Source: SZUA-229 sp964531165 (GTDB lineage Bacteria > Pseudomonadota > Gammaproteobacteria > SZUA-229). Taken from it: a stretch of DNA of 10,919 nt. Made by a program: the position numbers and the translations under genes. Shown here in pieces: positions 1-7,596 of the stretch (position 1 is the stretch's first letter; every line of letters starts with the position of its first letter). Location of the stretch: contig CAZHEA010000092.1 in NCBI GenBank assembly GCA_964531165.1, forward strand, positions 1 through 10,919, given 5' to 3'. The notes below the pieces were generated by a model. It saw only the letters and a program-made list of their open reading frames with translations. It did no database searches and was not told where the DNA came from.

Positions 1-2788
1 ACACACCGGCCAACGCAATAAAGCCAACGCCCACTGCAACAGACATATTATAGTCCAATAAGTACAGTAGCCAGAAGCCACCAATTAATGCCATGGGGAG
101 CGTTCCCATTATCAGCGCCACTTCTGAGAAGTTACGGAAATTTAAGTACAGTAATAAAATGATAATCCCAAGTGTGACTGGTACGACTGCCGACAAACGC
201 TCTTTTGCTCTCACCATATATTCATACTGACCAGACCAGGCAATAGAGTAACCGGGTGGTAACTTCACTTTTTCTGCGACAACCTTCTGTGCTTCTGCAA
301 CATAAGAGCCTAAGTCACGGCCTTCAATGTCAACAAAGGTCCAGCCATTAGGTCGTGCATTTTCACTTTTAATAACGGCCGGACCATCTTCAACTCTGAT
401 GCTCGCCACTTCACTCAGTGAAATACGTGCACCGGAAGGTGTTACCACCGGAAGATTACGCAACTTGTCCAATGAGTCACGAACGTCTCTGGGATAACGC
501 ACATTAATCGGATAACGCTCCAGCCCTTCAACTGATTGTGATACCTGCATACCACCCAGTGCGGTACTGATCACATCATGCACGTCGGCAATATTTAAAC
601 CGAAACGTGCCGAGGCTAAACGATCAACATCTACCGTCACATAACGTCCGCCAGCAACCCGCTCTGAATAAGCAGAGGCTGTACCCGGTACAGTTAAAAT
701 CGCTTTTTCAATATCTTTACCGATATCTTCAATAACTTTTAAATCAGCACCCGCCACCTTGATACCCACTGGTGTTTTTATACCGGTGGCGAGCATATCA
801 ATCCGTGTTTTAATTGGCATAACCCATGCGTTAGTTAAGCCGGGAAATCTAATTAATTCACTTAATTCCTTTTTCAACTTTTCCGTCGTCATGCCTTCAC
901 GCCATTCAGACTTTGGCTTTAACTGCACGGTGGTTTCAATCATCGTTAAAGGCGCCGGATCAGTTGCCGTATCGGCACGGCCAATTTTACCAAACACAGA
1001 TTTAACTTCCGGTACGGTTTTAATCAATTTATCAGTTTGCTGCAAAATTTCCTGAGCTTTACCAATTGAAATACCCGGGAAGGTGGTCGGCATATACATT
1101 AAATCACCTTCATCCAGGTCCGGCATAAACTCCGAGCCTAATTGAGTGACCGGCCACATACCGACAATCACCAGAGCCAACGAAACTCCGACAACTTTTT
1201 TAGGCGAATGCAACACCATATCAATAAAAGGTTTATAGGCTTTCATTAACACACGGTTAATTGGATTTTTTTCTTCCGGGGTAATATGCCCGCGAATGAA
1301 GTACCCCATTAAGACCGGCACTAAGGTAATCGCTAAACCGGCAGACACTGCCATTGCAAATGTTTTAGTGTATGCCAACGGTGCAAACAGTTTGCCTTCC
1401 TGTGCCTCAAGGGTAAACACTGGCATAAAACTCAGTGTTATAATAATTAATGAAAAGAATAATGGCGGCCCCACTTCCATCGACGCTTTGGCAACCAGTT
1501 GCCAGCGATTTTCATCTGTCAGCCCCTCCTTTTCTATATGCTTATGCATGTTTTCAATCATCACAATAGCGGCGTCCACCATCGCACCGATCGCAATCGC
1601 AATACCCCCCAATGACATGATGTTGGCATTCATACCCTGCGAATGCATAATAATAAATGCACCTAAAATACCTACAGGCAATGACATAATGGCCACTAAT
1701 GCTGAACGCATGTGAAACAGGAATGCCGCACAGACCACTGCCACAACTAAAAACTCTTCCAGTAGTTTCATGCTTAAGGTATCAACCGCACGCTCAATTA
1801 AGTGTGAACGGTTATAGACTTCTACTATCTCTACACCTTCGGGTAAACCGGGTTTTAATTCTTCCAGTTTAGCTTTAACACCGGCAATCGTTTTTAAAGC
1901 GTTTTCACCAAAGCGCATGACGATAATGCCACCCACCACTTCGCCTTCACCATTTAACTCTGCAATGCCACGACGCATCTGCGGCCCGAGTCGAACTTCG
2001 GCAATATCTTTTAATAAGATGGGAGAGCCTTTTTTATTAACCCCTAATGGAATATCTCTTAGATCTTGCAGACTATCAATATAGCCGGTTGCTCGCACCA
2101 TGTATTCGGCTTCGCCCATTTCAATAACAGAGCCACCGGTTTCCTGATTGGCACGTTTAATCGCTGATTTTATTTTTGCAATCGGCAGATTATAAGCACG
2201 TAACTTATTTGGATCTAACACCACCTGATATTGTTTCACCATGCCGCCGAGTGTCACCACCTCAGATACACCGCTAACGGTTTGCAATTCATATTTTAAA
2301 AACCAGTCTTGCAATGAACGCAGCTGGGATAAATCATTTTTCCCGGTGCGATCCACCAGTGCATATTCATAGACCCAGCCAACACCTGTTGCATCCGGCC
2401 CTAAAGTGGGTTTTGCACTAGCGGGTAAATTACTTGCCACCTGACTTAAATATTCGAGCACCCGTGAACGCGCCCAATACGGGTCGGTGCCATCTTCAAA
2501 AATAACGTAAACATACGAATCGCCAAAGAAAGAATAACCGCGAACATTGACCGCTTTAGGTACAGACAGCATAGCGGTGGTTAAGGGATAGGTCACCTGA
2601 TCTTCGACTACCCGCGGAGCCTGCCCGGGATATGGTGTTTTTATAATGACCTGCACATCGGATAAATCCGGCAGTGCATCCAGTGGCGTATTACTGACGG
2701 AGTAAATTCCCCAGCCGGTAATAATAAAGGTCATCACTAACACCATAAAGCGGTTGTGAATTGACCATTGAATAATCTGTGCGATCAT
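1..2788 (-). CDS. cusA: CusA-type Cu(I)/Ag(I) efflux RND transporter, C-terminus cut by window edge
   Basis: Inner-membrane RND pump of the heavy-metal efflux (HME) family. It would use the proton gradient to move Cu(I)/Ag(I) from periplasm or cytoplasm into the CusB-CusC conduit. The frame is open from ATG at 2788 to position 1, giving 929 complete codons; E. coli CusA has about 1047 residues, so roughly the last 115-120 are outside the window. The N-terminus (MIAQIIQWSIHNR) is the first membrane segment region. The TM4 motif GAMVDAAIVMIEN places the proton-relay Asp at residue 405, as in E. coli. The periplasmic metal site is intact: M566 (in MYMPTT), M616 (in APLTMIE) and M665 (in RIDML) have the same spacing as E. 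coli M573/M623/M672, and the neighbouring R662 and K671 are also kept. This supports monovalent Cu/Ag rather than Zn/Co/Cd specificity. The in-window end, SVAVGVGFIALAGV, is the conserved stretch just before the AAEFG motif. The start lies 2 bases after the cusB stop, with GGGAG about 7 bases upstream. Family and specificity are well supported; transport itself is inferred. Confidence 0.95.
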   Translation of the reverse strand, partial: MIAQIIQWSIHNRFMVLVMTFIITGWGIYSVSNTPLDALPDLSDVQVIIKTPYPGQAPRVVEDQVTYPLTTAMLSVPKAVNVRGYSFFGDSYVYVIFEDGTDPYWARSRVLEYLSQVASNLPASAKPTLGPDATGVGWVYEYALVDRTGKNDLSQLRSLQDWFLKYELQTVSGVSEVVTLGGMVKQYQVVLDPNKLRAYNLPIAKIKSAIKRANQETGGSVIEMGEAEYMVRATGYIDSLQDLRDIPLGVNKKGSPILLKDIAEVRLGPQMRRGIAELNGEGEVVGGIIVMRFGENALKTIAGVKAKLEELKPGLPEGVEIVEVYNRSHLIERAVDTLSMKLLEEFLVVAVVCAAFLFHMRSALVAIMSLPVGILGAFIIMHSQGMNANIMSLGGIAIAIGAMVDAAIVMIENMHKHIEKEGLTDENRWQLVAKASMEVGPPLFFSLIIITLSFMPVFTLEAQEGKLFAPLAYTKTFAMAVSAGLAITLVPVLMGYFIRGHITPEEKNPINRVLMKAYKPFIDMVLHSPKKVVGVSLALVIVGMWPVTQLGSEFMPDLDEGDLMYMPTTFPGISIGKAQEILQQTDKLIKTVPEVKSVFGKIGRADTATDPAPLTMIETTVQLKPKSEWREGMTTEKLKKELSELIRFPGLTNAWVMPIKTRIDMLATGIKTPVGIKVAGADLKVIEDIGKDIEKAILTVPGTASAYSERVAGGRYVTVDVDRLASARFGLNIADVHDVISTALGGMQVSQSVEGLERYPINVRYPRDVRDSLDKLRNLPVVTPSGARISLSEVASIRVEDGPAVIKSENARPNGWTFVDIEGRDLGSYVAEAQKVVAEKVKLPPGYSIAWSGQYEYMVRAKERLSAVVPVTLGIIILLLYLNFRNFSEVALIMGTLPMALIGGFWLLYLLDYNMSVAVGVGFIALAGV

Positions 2789-2790
2789 CT

Positions 2791-4419
2791 TTATTCTCCC
2801 TGCTTATTAATGGTTGAAATTAAATATTTTTCATCCATTTCCATCAGCTCAAATTCAACCGCATCACCCACCGCTAAACCGTCTAATGACACGCCTTCCA
2901 TGGTAGTGAAATCCATAGTCATTTCCGGCCAGCCTAACGACTCAATCGGATCATGCTGCATGGTAATCATGCCGTGATCAATCATTAAGCTGGTAATCAC
3001 ACCGGTACCTTTTGCCGGAGCGTTCATGTCAGCCATTTCCTTATCTGACATTTTCGCAGGCTCAGGATCGCTCATGCGTGCAATACTGGCTTTCATACTG
3101 GCTTCTGAATCAATTAAAAATTGCGCCGAAGTCACTACTTTTTCACCGACACTAATACCGGATATAATTTCTACAAAATCTCCAGACTCCATACCGACCA
3201 CCACAAAACGTTGTGCAAAACGACCTTTACCTTTAGCAATAATTAAACGCTCAGTACCGCCCGAACGCAAAACCGCTTCACGTGGCACACTCAACACATC
3301 TTTTTTTGCTCCACCATAAATAATAACATTGGCATACATATTCGGCTTTAACATTTCACCCGGATTATCAAACCTTAAACGTACTTTTAATGTGCGATTT
3401 TTAGGGTCTAAGCTCGGGTAGATATAATCCACCTTGCCTTGCCATGTGCGTCCCGGAATAAACGTTAATTCAACATCTGCAGGTTGCCCAAGCTCTACCC
3501 AGGCACTCTGACTTTCAAACACTTCAGCCATCACCCATACGCTGGATAAATCAGCCATAGTCATTACTTCATTTTTTGGCTGAACATACATGCCTTCACG
3601 CGCCATCAACATGGTTATGATACCGTCTTGCGGTGCATATACGCTGATGGTTTGTGACACTTTGCGGGTTTTTTTCAGCTTATCTATTTGACGTTTACTG
3701 ATACCTAGTGACACCAGCTTTTCTCGTGATGCCACAATCAGACGTTGATTTTTTGAGCGCATTGCCTGCAAATATTCTTCCATTGCATTAACCAGCTTGG
3801 GTGAATACAAGTCAAACAGTCGTTGACCTTTTTTAACCCGGTCGCCTTCGGTATCAATCGCAAGTTTTTCTATCCAGCCATCTACTCTTAAGTGAATGTG
3901 ACTGACTTTCGATTCATCCAGATCAACATAACCGACGGTAGTAATTTTACGCCACAATTTACCTGACTCGACCAGTGCGGTACGCACACCTAAATTATTT
4001 TCAACTGCTGCAGAAATCTTTACCACTGGACCAGCTTCATCACCGTTGTCAGCCTCATCACCATCACTATAAACCGGCTCTAAATCCATCCCCATAGGAG
4101 ACTTGCCCGGTTTGTCACGACGATAGTTCGGGTCCATCGGAGCCACCCAGTAAAGAACCACTTTTTGTTTTTTCGCCGCCGTTTTTACATCCTGCTCGAG
4201 CGGAATTAACGTCATCCCGCAAATTGGGCAACTACCCTCATTATCTTTTACAATATTGGGATGCATAGGGCACTGATATTTGGAATCCAAATGCTTAACA
4301 CTATGCTCCACCGCCGTTTCACCACTCGACATGGGTGCTGAAGAATTGCCGGCAAACCAACCGACCCCTAAAGCAATAACAATGGCGATAACGGAAATTA
4401 TTTTGCCGTTTGAATTCAT
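2791..4419 (-). CDS. cusB: CusB-type efflux adaptor with N-terminal heavy-metal-binding motif and C-terminal CusF domain
   Basis: Periplasmic membrane-fusion protein (542 residues) linking CusA to CusC and delivering metal to the pump. Residues 1-24 form a hydrophobic N-terminal anchor or signal. Residues 48-73 are a heavy-metal-binding motif of the YxCPMHP...CPxCGM type, with C50, H53, C64, C67 and M69. Residues 89-117 are the CusB N-terminal methionine segment (WVAPMDP ... PGKSPMGMDLEP; M95, M109, M111), equivalent to the metal-binding Mets of E. coli CusB. Residues about 130-445 are the barrel-sandwich hybrid, helical hairpin and beta-barrel. Residues about 471-542 are a complete CusF domain with the Cu(I)/Ag(I) ligands H489, W497, M500 and M502 in the E. 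coli CusF H-x7-W-x2-M-x-M spacing. E. coli CusB is about 407 residues and CusF is separate, so this is a fusion that puts chaperone and adaptor in one chain. The start ATG overlaps the cusC stop (ATGA) and has GGAGAA upstream, indicating translational coupling. Confidence 0.95.
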   Translation of the reverse strand: MNSNGKIISVIAIVIALGVGWFAGNSSAPMSSGETAVEHSVKHLDSKYQCPMHPNIVKDNEGSCPICGMTLIPLEQDVKTAAKKQKVVLYWVAPMDPNYRRDKPGKSPMGMDLEPVYSDGDEADNGDEAGPVVKISAAVENNLGVRTALVESGKLWRKITTVGYVDLDESKVSHIHLRVDGWIEKLAIDTEGDRVKKGQRLFDLYSPKLVNAMEEYLQAMRSKNQRLIVASREKLVSLGISKRQIDKLKKTRKVSQTISVYAPQDGIITMLMAREGMYVQPKNEVMTMADLSSVWVMAEVFESQSAWVELGQPADVELTFIPGRTWQGKVDYIYPSLDPKNRTLKVRLRFDNPGEMLKPNMYANVIIYGGAKKDVLSVPREAVLRSGGTERLIIAKGKGRFAQRFVVVGMESGDFVEIISGISVGEKVVTSAQFLIDSEASMKASIARMSDPEPAKMSDKEMADMNAPAKGTGVITSLMIDHGMITMQHDPIESLGWPEMTMDFTTMEGVSLDGLAVGDAVEFELMEMDEKYLISTINKQGE

Positions 4420-5777
4420 GATTTTTCTCCAATCAAATATTGTAATTCTGCAAAGGCTTTGTTGTAAGCCACATCAATTTGCAGATCGGCTAATCGTGTA
4501 TTGAGTTCAGTCACCCTGGCGCGAGTGAGAGTGAAAAAACTGACCACGCCACTTTGATAACCACTAAATGAAACTTCTGAATTTTGTTTTGCCTGGGGAA
4601 GCACTTTGTTTTCATATAGCTGATGACGATCTTTTAACTTTTGTAAGCGTCCCACAACGGTCTGCAAACGCTTCAATAAATCCCGGTTCACATCAAGTTG
4701 TTGATAGCGGGTAGCTTGTAATCGCTGCTTTTCTGCCGAAACATTTTTGTCCTGTTTATTGGCGGTAAAAAGTGGCAAATCAAGGGTTACCATTGCGGTT
4801 AAGAAATCAGAACGGCTATCATTTGCAGGGTTGTTACCATTATTGCCAGAACGAAATCCGTATGTAATGTCAAAGCCCCACTGCGGACTGTATTGATCAT
4901 CGGCCAATGCGAGCTTCTTTTGCTGGCCAATAACCTGTTGCTGCATCGCAATTAATTCCGGATTGGTTTCCAGTCGCCGTTTCAATTCAGTAACAGCCTG
5001 TATTGAAGGCAATGTCAAGTCGGCCTGATTGACCGCAACACCCTGAACCATATTTTCTTCGCCCACCCACTTTGCCAGGTTTGCCTGCGCCACAATCAAT
5101 TCTGAATGGGTACGCTGCAGACGGTCATCAACCAGCGAAATTTCTAATTCTGCCTGCACAACATCCTGCTGTTGTTGCCGACCAGAGGCATAAAATGCCT
5201 GGGAGACATCTAGCATTTCTTCAAACAACTGACGGTTAGCCTGAATAATGCCGATGGTCTTTTGCTGCAACACCACATCTAACCAGGCCTGACGCACCTT
5301 CATTAACACCTGCCGCTCACGCTGCTGCCCACGAGCTGTTTGGGTACGTGACATCGCCATCATAGATGCAGAGGCATTCGCATTGCTGTCACCTCGCGGA
5401 AGCATTTGCTGGTAGCCCAGCACTAACTGGGTCATATTTTCCTGCTCTAAATCAAAACTATCCACCGGTAATGCCTGCACACCTAGCTTAATTCTCGGAT
5501 CTTGCCATGTATCAGTGGCTCTGGCCTGATCTGCAAAAGCCAGTTCATTCTGTTTAAAACTCTTACTTAAGCTGTCGCGTTGCAGAGCCATTTTCTCCGC
5601 CTGCTGCAAACTGAGCCCGGAGGCAGCTGACTGCAGCTGATCGGATTGCGCCATTGATTCGGCCATGGTCATTTTTTCTAGTTTCTGACTGCCGGCATCG
5701 TTATCAACCGGTAATGCCAGCAATGTTTCTGAGCTCATTATCAGCCCGGCAAACATTATTATGCTTGAAGCTTTCAT
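4416..5777 (-). CDS. cusC: CusC-like TolC-family outer-membrane efflux channel
   Basis: Outer-membrane factor (453 residues; E. coli CusC is about 457) expected to form the trimeric exit duct of the CusCBA complex. Residues 1 to about 21 look like a signal peptide, with cleavage probably near LLA-LP. The body shows the two-repeat outer-membrane efflux protein pattern: a first half around residues 55-245 (long Gln-rich helices, YQQMLPRGD near 122-130) and a second half around 265-450 (TNPELIAMQQQV near 271-282, then LDLPLF at 332-337, and helices to the end). There is no cysteine anywhere in the protein, so the N-terminal lipid anchor of E. coli CusC is absent. The ATG at 5777 has a GAGGAA ribosome site about 8 bases upstream. 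Its stop overlaps the cusB start by 4 bases. The family is clear; copper/silver specificity is taken from the neighbours, because outer-membrane factors carry little substrate signature. Confidence 0.92.
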   Translation of the reverse strand: MKASSIIMFAGLIMSSETLLALPVDNDAGSQKLEKMTMAESMAQSDQLQSAASGLSLQQAEKMALQRDSLSKSFKQNELAFADQARATDTWQDPRIKLGVQALPVDSFDLEQENMTQLVLGYQQMLPRGDSNANASASMMAMSRTQTARGQQRERQVLMKVRQAWLDVVLQQKTIGIIQANRQLFEEMLDVSQAFYASGRQQQQDVVQAELEISLVDDRLQRTHSELIVAQANLAKWVGEENMVQGVAVNQADLTLPSIQAVTELKRRLETNPELIAMQQQVIGQQKKLALADDQYSPQWGFDITYGFRSGNNGNNPANDSRSDFLTAMVTLDLPLFTANKQDKNVSAEKQRLQATRYQQLDVNRDLLKRLQTVVGRLQKLKDRHQLYENKVLPQAKQNSEVSFSGYQSGVVSFFTLTRARVTELNTRLADLQIDVAYNKAFAELQYLIGEKS

Positions 5778-5840
5778 ACCGTTTTCCTCGGTAAAATGGT
5801 TAAGTAAATAGAGTTGTTTAAAAGGTGTAACAGGACATAT

Positions 5841-5859
5841 TGTCAGCAGAAAACTGACA
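5841..5859. other. Small perfect hairpin between the small secreted-protein gene and cusC
   Basis: TGTCAG (5841-5846) and CTGACA (5854-5859) form a 6-bp perfect inverted repeat around a 7-base loop, inside the 93-base gap before cusC. No T-run follows on the minus strand, so it does not look like a normal intrinsic terminator. On the minus strand the same bases read CTGACA, a near -35 hexamer, but only a weak -10 lies downstream. It could be an mRNA processing or stability element, an operator, or chance. Confidence 0.35.
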
Positions 5860-5870
5860 GGAGAATAATA

Positions 5871-6278
5871 TTAAATGTGGAGAATACTATTGAAAATCAG
5901 GGGTTGCGGCGAATACTGGCGATACTGCCATTGATGATAATTAAACAGGATAACCGAAGGCTGCTGATGCATATCCGCTATCATATTAAAATAAATAGCC
6001 TGAAAACCGAGTAAATGATTCAGGTTCGTCGACGAGGCATGATCAAGACTTTGATCACTAAAAGATTCAACGGTTTCACACATTGCCGGAGGGCATTTGC
6101 AGTGTGTCATTTGCATACCAGCTGACATTTCTAACATCGGCATTGACACCATCGACTGCTGCATAACCGCATGCGCGGGAATCTGGATTGACATATTAAT
6201 AATCGACAGCACAAATAACGCCAGAACAAGTCTGGCATATCGGTGAATAGAAGATTGTCGATTTTTACTAGCAGTCAT
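5871..6278 (-). CDS. Small secreted Met/Cys/His-rich protein, putative periplasmic copper-associated protein
   Basis: I do not recognise a named family for this 135-residue protein. A positively charged N-terminus (residues 1-16), a hydrophobic core (17-31) and an AHA cleavage motif (35-37) make a convincing Sec signal peptide. The mature N-terminus is dense in soft-metal ligands: M39, M43, M46, M48, M51, M55, M57, then H59, C60, C62, M66 and C67 (THCKCPPAMCE). Further along are H80, H88, H104 and H115, and the chain ends in a YRQYSPQPLIFN-type segment. Such Met/His/Cys clusters are typical of periplasmic Cu(I)-binding proteins. It is the first gene before cusC on the same strand with a 93-base gap, so co-transcription is likely. 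ATG 6278 is the only sensible start: an in-frame TAA lies 3 codons upstream, though the Shine-Dalgarno match is poor. Possible roles are copper scavenging, copper sensing or a leader function; none is shown by the sequence. Confidence 0.72.
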   Translation of the reverse strand: MTASKNRQSSIHRYARLVLALFVLSIINMSIQIPAHAVMQQSMVSMPMLEMSAGMQMTHCKCPPAMCETVESFSDQSLDHASSTNLNHLLGFQAIYFNMIADMHQQPSVILFNYHQWQYRQYSPQPLIFNSILHI

Positions 6279-6356
6279 AATTTTTTATCGAAACAGTTAG
6301 CTTATGGACTGTTGTCCACTCAATAAATTCACTTAATGCGCTGAATTTATCTCCCT

Positions 6357-6386
6357 TTTATATAAACATAAACCCCAAAAGATCAA
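6357..6386 (-). promoter_or_regulatory. Candidate sigma70-type promoter for the copper efflux operon
   Basis: Read on the minus strand, TTGATC (6386-6381, 4 of 6 matches to the -35 consensus) is followed after 18 bases by TATAAA (6362-6357, 5 of 6 matches to -10). Transcription would begin near 6350, leaving a leader of about 70 bases before ATG 6278. The -35 contains one FNR-like half site (TTGAT), but the other half is missing. The region is AT-rich, so chance matches are possible. Confidence 0.45.
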
Positions 6387-6509
6387 AAAAGAACAGATAA
6401 CATCATCAGGATACATCTTAAGCCATTGAATTGAAAGATATTATAGTGAATTCGGAAAATAACCCAGCACAATTTCACCTATATTCATTTAATTTTTTAA
6501 GTTAGGAGT

Positions 6510-6522
6510 ATATAGTCTATAT
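6510..6522. promoter_or_regulatory. 13-base palindrome, possible operator
   Basis: ATATAG-T-CTATAT is a perfect inverted repeat with a single central base, lying mid-way between the two divergent genes. Short outer elements TTAG (6502-6505) and CTAA (6523-6526) flank it, at unequal distances. It could bind a dimeric regulator, but AT-rich DNA gives such palindromes by chance fairly often. The regulator cannot be named. Confidence 0.3.
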
Positions 6523-6644
6523 CTAAGCTAATGTATCTTTTGTCACATACAACCAATGATGATTATCTCTAGTATTCTACACTAGTGGTGGTTTTTCATA
6601 ATTCATAATAATAATATTTATTTTTATCATTTTCAGGTGCTGAT

Positions 6645-7364
6645 ATGCAGTTATATAATACCCAAAATCCTCATTCAGGCATTCCGGAATTAAACCGTTT
6701 TCAGCAGCTTAATGCCACTTATCCTCAACTAGCTGATATTGAAGACAGTGCCTGGCTGGATGTTATCGAACATGCGCGACTACTCGAAGCCCAACCGGAT
6801 ACTACATTATTTAGCGGCACGGCCAGCTGTAACAACTTCATGCTGATTCTGCAGGGCATTGTGCGCATATACCAGACCGCAGAAGATGGCAGAGAAATCA
6901 CGCTATACCGTGTTGAAGCGGGCGAGCTGTGTATACTTAGCCTGAATAGCCTGCTTAAAAATAAATCCTTTAATGCGATCGCGACAACCGAGTCTAGTGT
7001 CAAAGCACTGGTTATCAGCTCTGAAAATTTCAAGCAGATGATGAACAAAATAGAAGACTTTCGAGACTATGTTATTTCCACATTAACCGAACGACTTTGT
7101 GAAACCATTTACCTGATACAGGATACCGCATTCAATCATTTAAATATGCGTCTGGCCTGTATGCTGGGTAGTTTATTTGAAAGAAACCAGGATCGCACGC
7201 TAAAAATCACCCATCAGGAGCTGGCTTTCGAACTTGGTACGACTCGCGAAGTCATTAGCCGTATACTCAAGGAATTTGAAAAACAAAATTGCGTGAAACT
7301 TTCAAGAGGATCAATAACGCTTTCCTCTGCCGAAGGTTTGCAATGGTTCTCACAATCTGCATAA
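6645..7364 (+). CDS. Crp/Fnr-family transcriptional regulator
   Basis: A 239-residue DNA-binding regulator. Residues about 35-150 form the cyclic-nucleotide-binding-type beta-roll sensor (ILQGIVRIYQT, DGREITLYRV, AGELCILSLNSLL), followed by the dimerisation helix (about 135-165). Residues about 165-230 are the Crp-type winged helix (THQELAFELGTTREVISRILKEFE at 189-212, then the wing CVKLSRGSITL). The recognition helix carries E202-x-x-S205-R206, the E-xx-SR pattern that FNR uses to read TTGAT half sites. Cysteines are at 62, 96, 152, 172 and 216. The N-terminal Cys cluster that holds the 4Fe-4S cluster in FNR is absent, so this is not an oxygen sensor of the FNR type, and the ligand is unknown. 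C96 in the GExC motif sits in the sensor domain and may matter. The ATG has AGGTG 5 bases upstream. It is divergent from the copper operon, so control of that operon or autoregulation is possible but not shown. Confidence 0.9.
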   Translation: MQLYNTQNPHSGIPELNRFQQLNATYPQLADIEDSAWLDVIEHARLLEAQPDTTLFSGTASCNNFMLILQGIVRIYQTAEDGREITLYRVEAGELCILSLNSLLKNKSFNAIATTESSVKALVISSENFKQMMNKIEDFRDYVISTLTERLCETIYLIQDTAFNHLNMRLACMLGSLFERNQDRTLKITHQELAFELGTTREVISRILKEFEKQNCVKLSRGSITLSSAEGLQWFSQSA

Positions 7365-7469
7365 AATTTTAATTTAATATTTTATATGTACGTTTTGATA
7401 CATACCTTCCAGCGAAATTTAACTACATTCAATAACACAAACTTTGCAACACAAGGTTCGTACTATTCG

Positions 7470-7494
7470 CAGCATATGGATGTGCTGTATTTTT
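7470..7494 (+). terminator. Weak candidate terminator downstream of the Crp/Fnr gene
   Basis: CAGCAT (7470-7475) pairs with GTGCTG (7482-7487) through a 6-base loop, with one G-T pair, and TATTTTT follows. The stem is short and lies about 105 bases after the stop codon, so this is only a candidate. The rest of 7365-7596 shows nothing coding; TCACA (7503-7507) facing TGTGA (7513-7517) is a further small inverted repeat. Confidence 0.35.
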
Positions 7495-7596
7495 AGTTTC
7501 TGTCACATTTCTTGTGAACAATTTCCTGCATATTACTGTCTTAACTCAGGCTATCAATTTCCGAATCGTAACCACCCCGTTAAAACCCATCAACGA

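Larger units (their letters stand above)
6279..6644. other. AT-rich divergent intergenic region between the copper operon and the Crp/Fnr gene
   Basis: This 366-base stretch separates the two divergent transcription units. It contains a candidate promoter for the copper operon (6357-6386, minus) and two small symmetric elements: the 13-base palindrome at 6510-6522, and CTAGT (6569-6573) facing ACTAG (6581-6585) across 7 bases. A possible plus-strand -35, TTGTCA (6540-6545), with weak -10 options such as GATTAT (6561-6566), could serve the regulator gene. No open frame with a believable start and ribosome site was seen. No CueR-type (ACCTTCC/GGAAGGT), CusR-type or full FNR-type (TTGAT-N4-ATCAA) site was found by eye. 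Confidence 0.6.

Noticed and set aside
759..1715. Plus-strand open frames at 759-1055 and 1296-1715 opposite cusA
   Set aside because: They lie entirely within the conserved cusA reading frame on the other strand and have no recognisable product.
1..2788. Suspicion that the copper-binding methionines of CusA had been lost
   Set aside because: A first alignment used the wrong methionines; recounting from the conserved E939 and R669/K678 context shows all three are present.
2768..4504. Plus-strand open frames at 2768-2977, 3026-3319 and 4280-4504
   Set aside because: Antisense shadows of cusB and its junctions; composition follows the codon pattern of the real gene.
5814..6014. Plus-strand 66-codon frame opposite the small secreted-protein gene
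   Set aside because: It overlaps a minus-strand gene that has a signal peptide and operon context; no ribosome site or similarity.
7501..7520. Possible CRP-type binding site (TCACA-N5-TGTGA)
   Set aside because: The half sites face the opposite way to the CRP consensus (TGTGA-N6-TCACA), and the site lies between two gene 3' ends, where an operator is unlikely.
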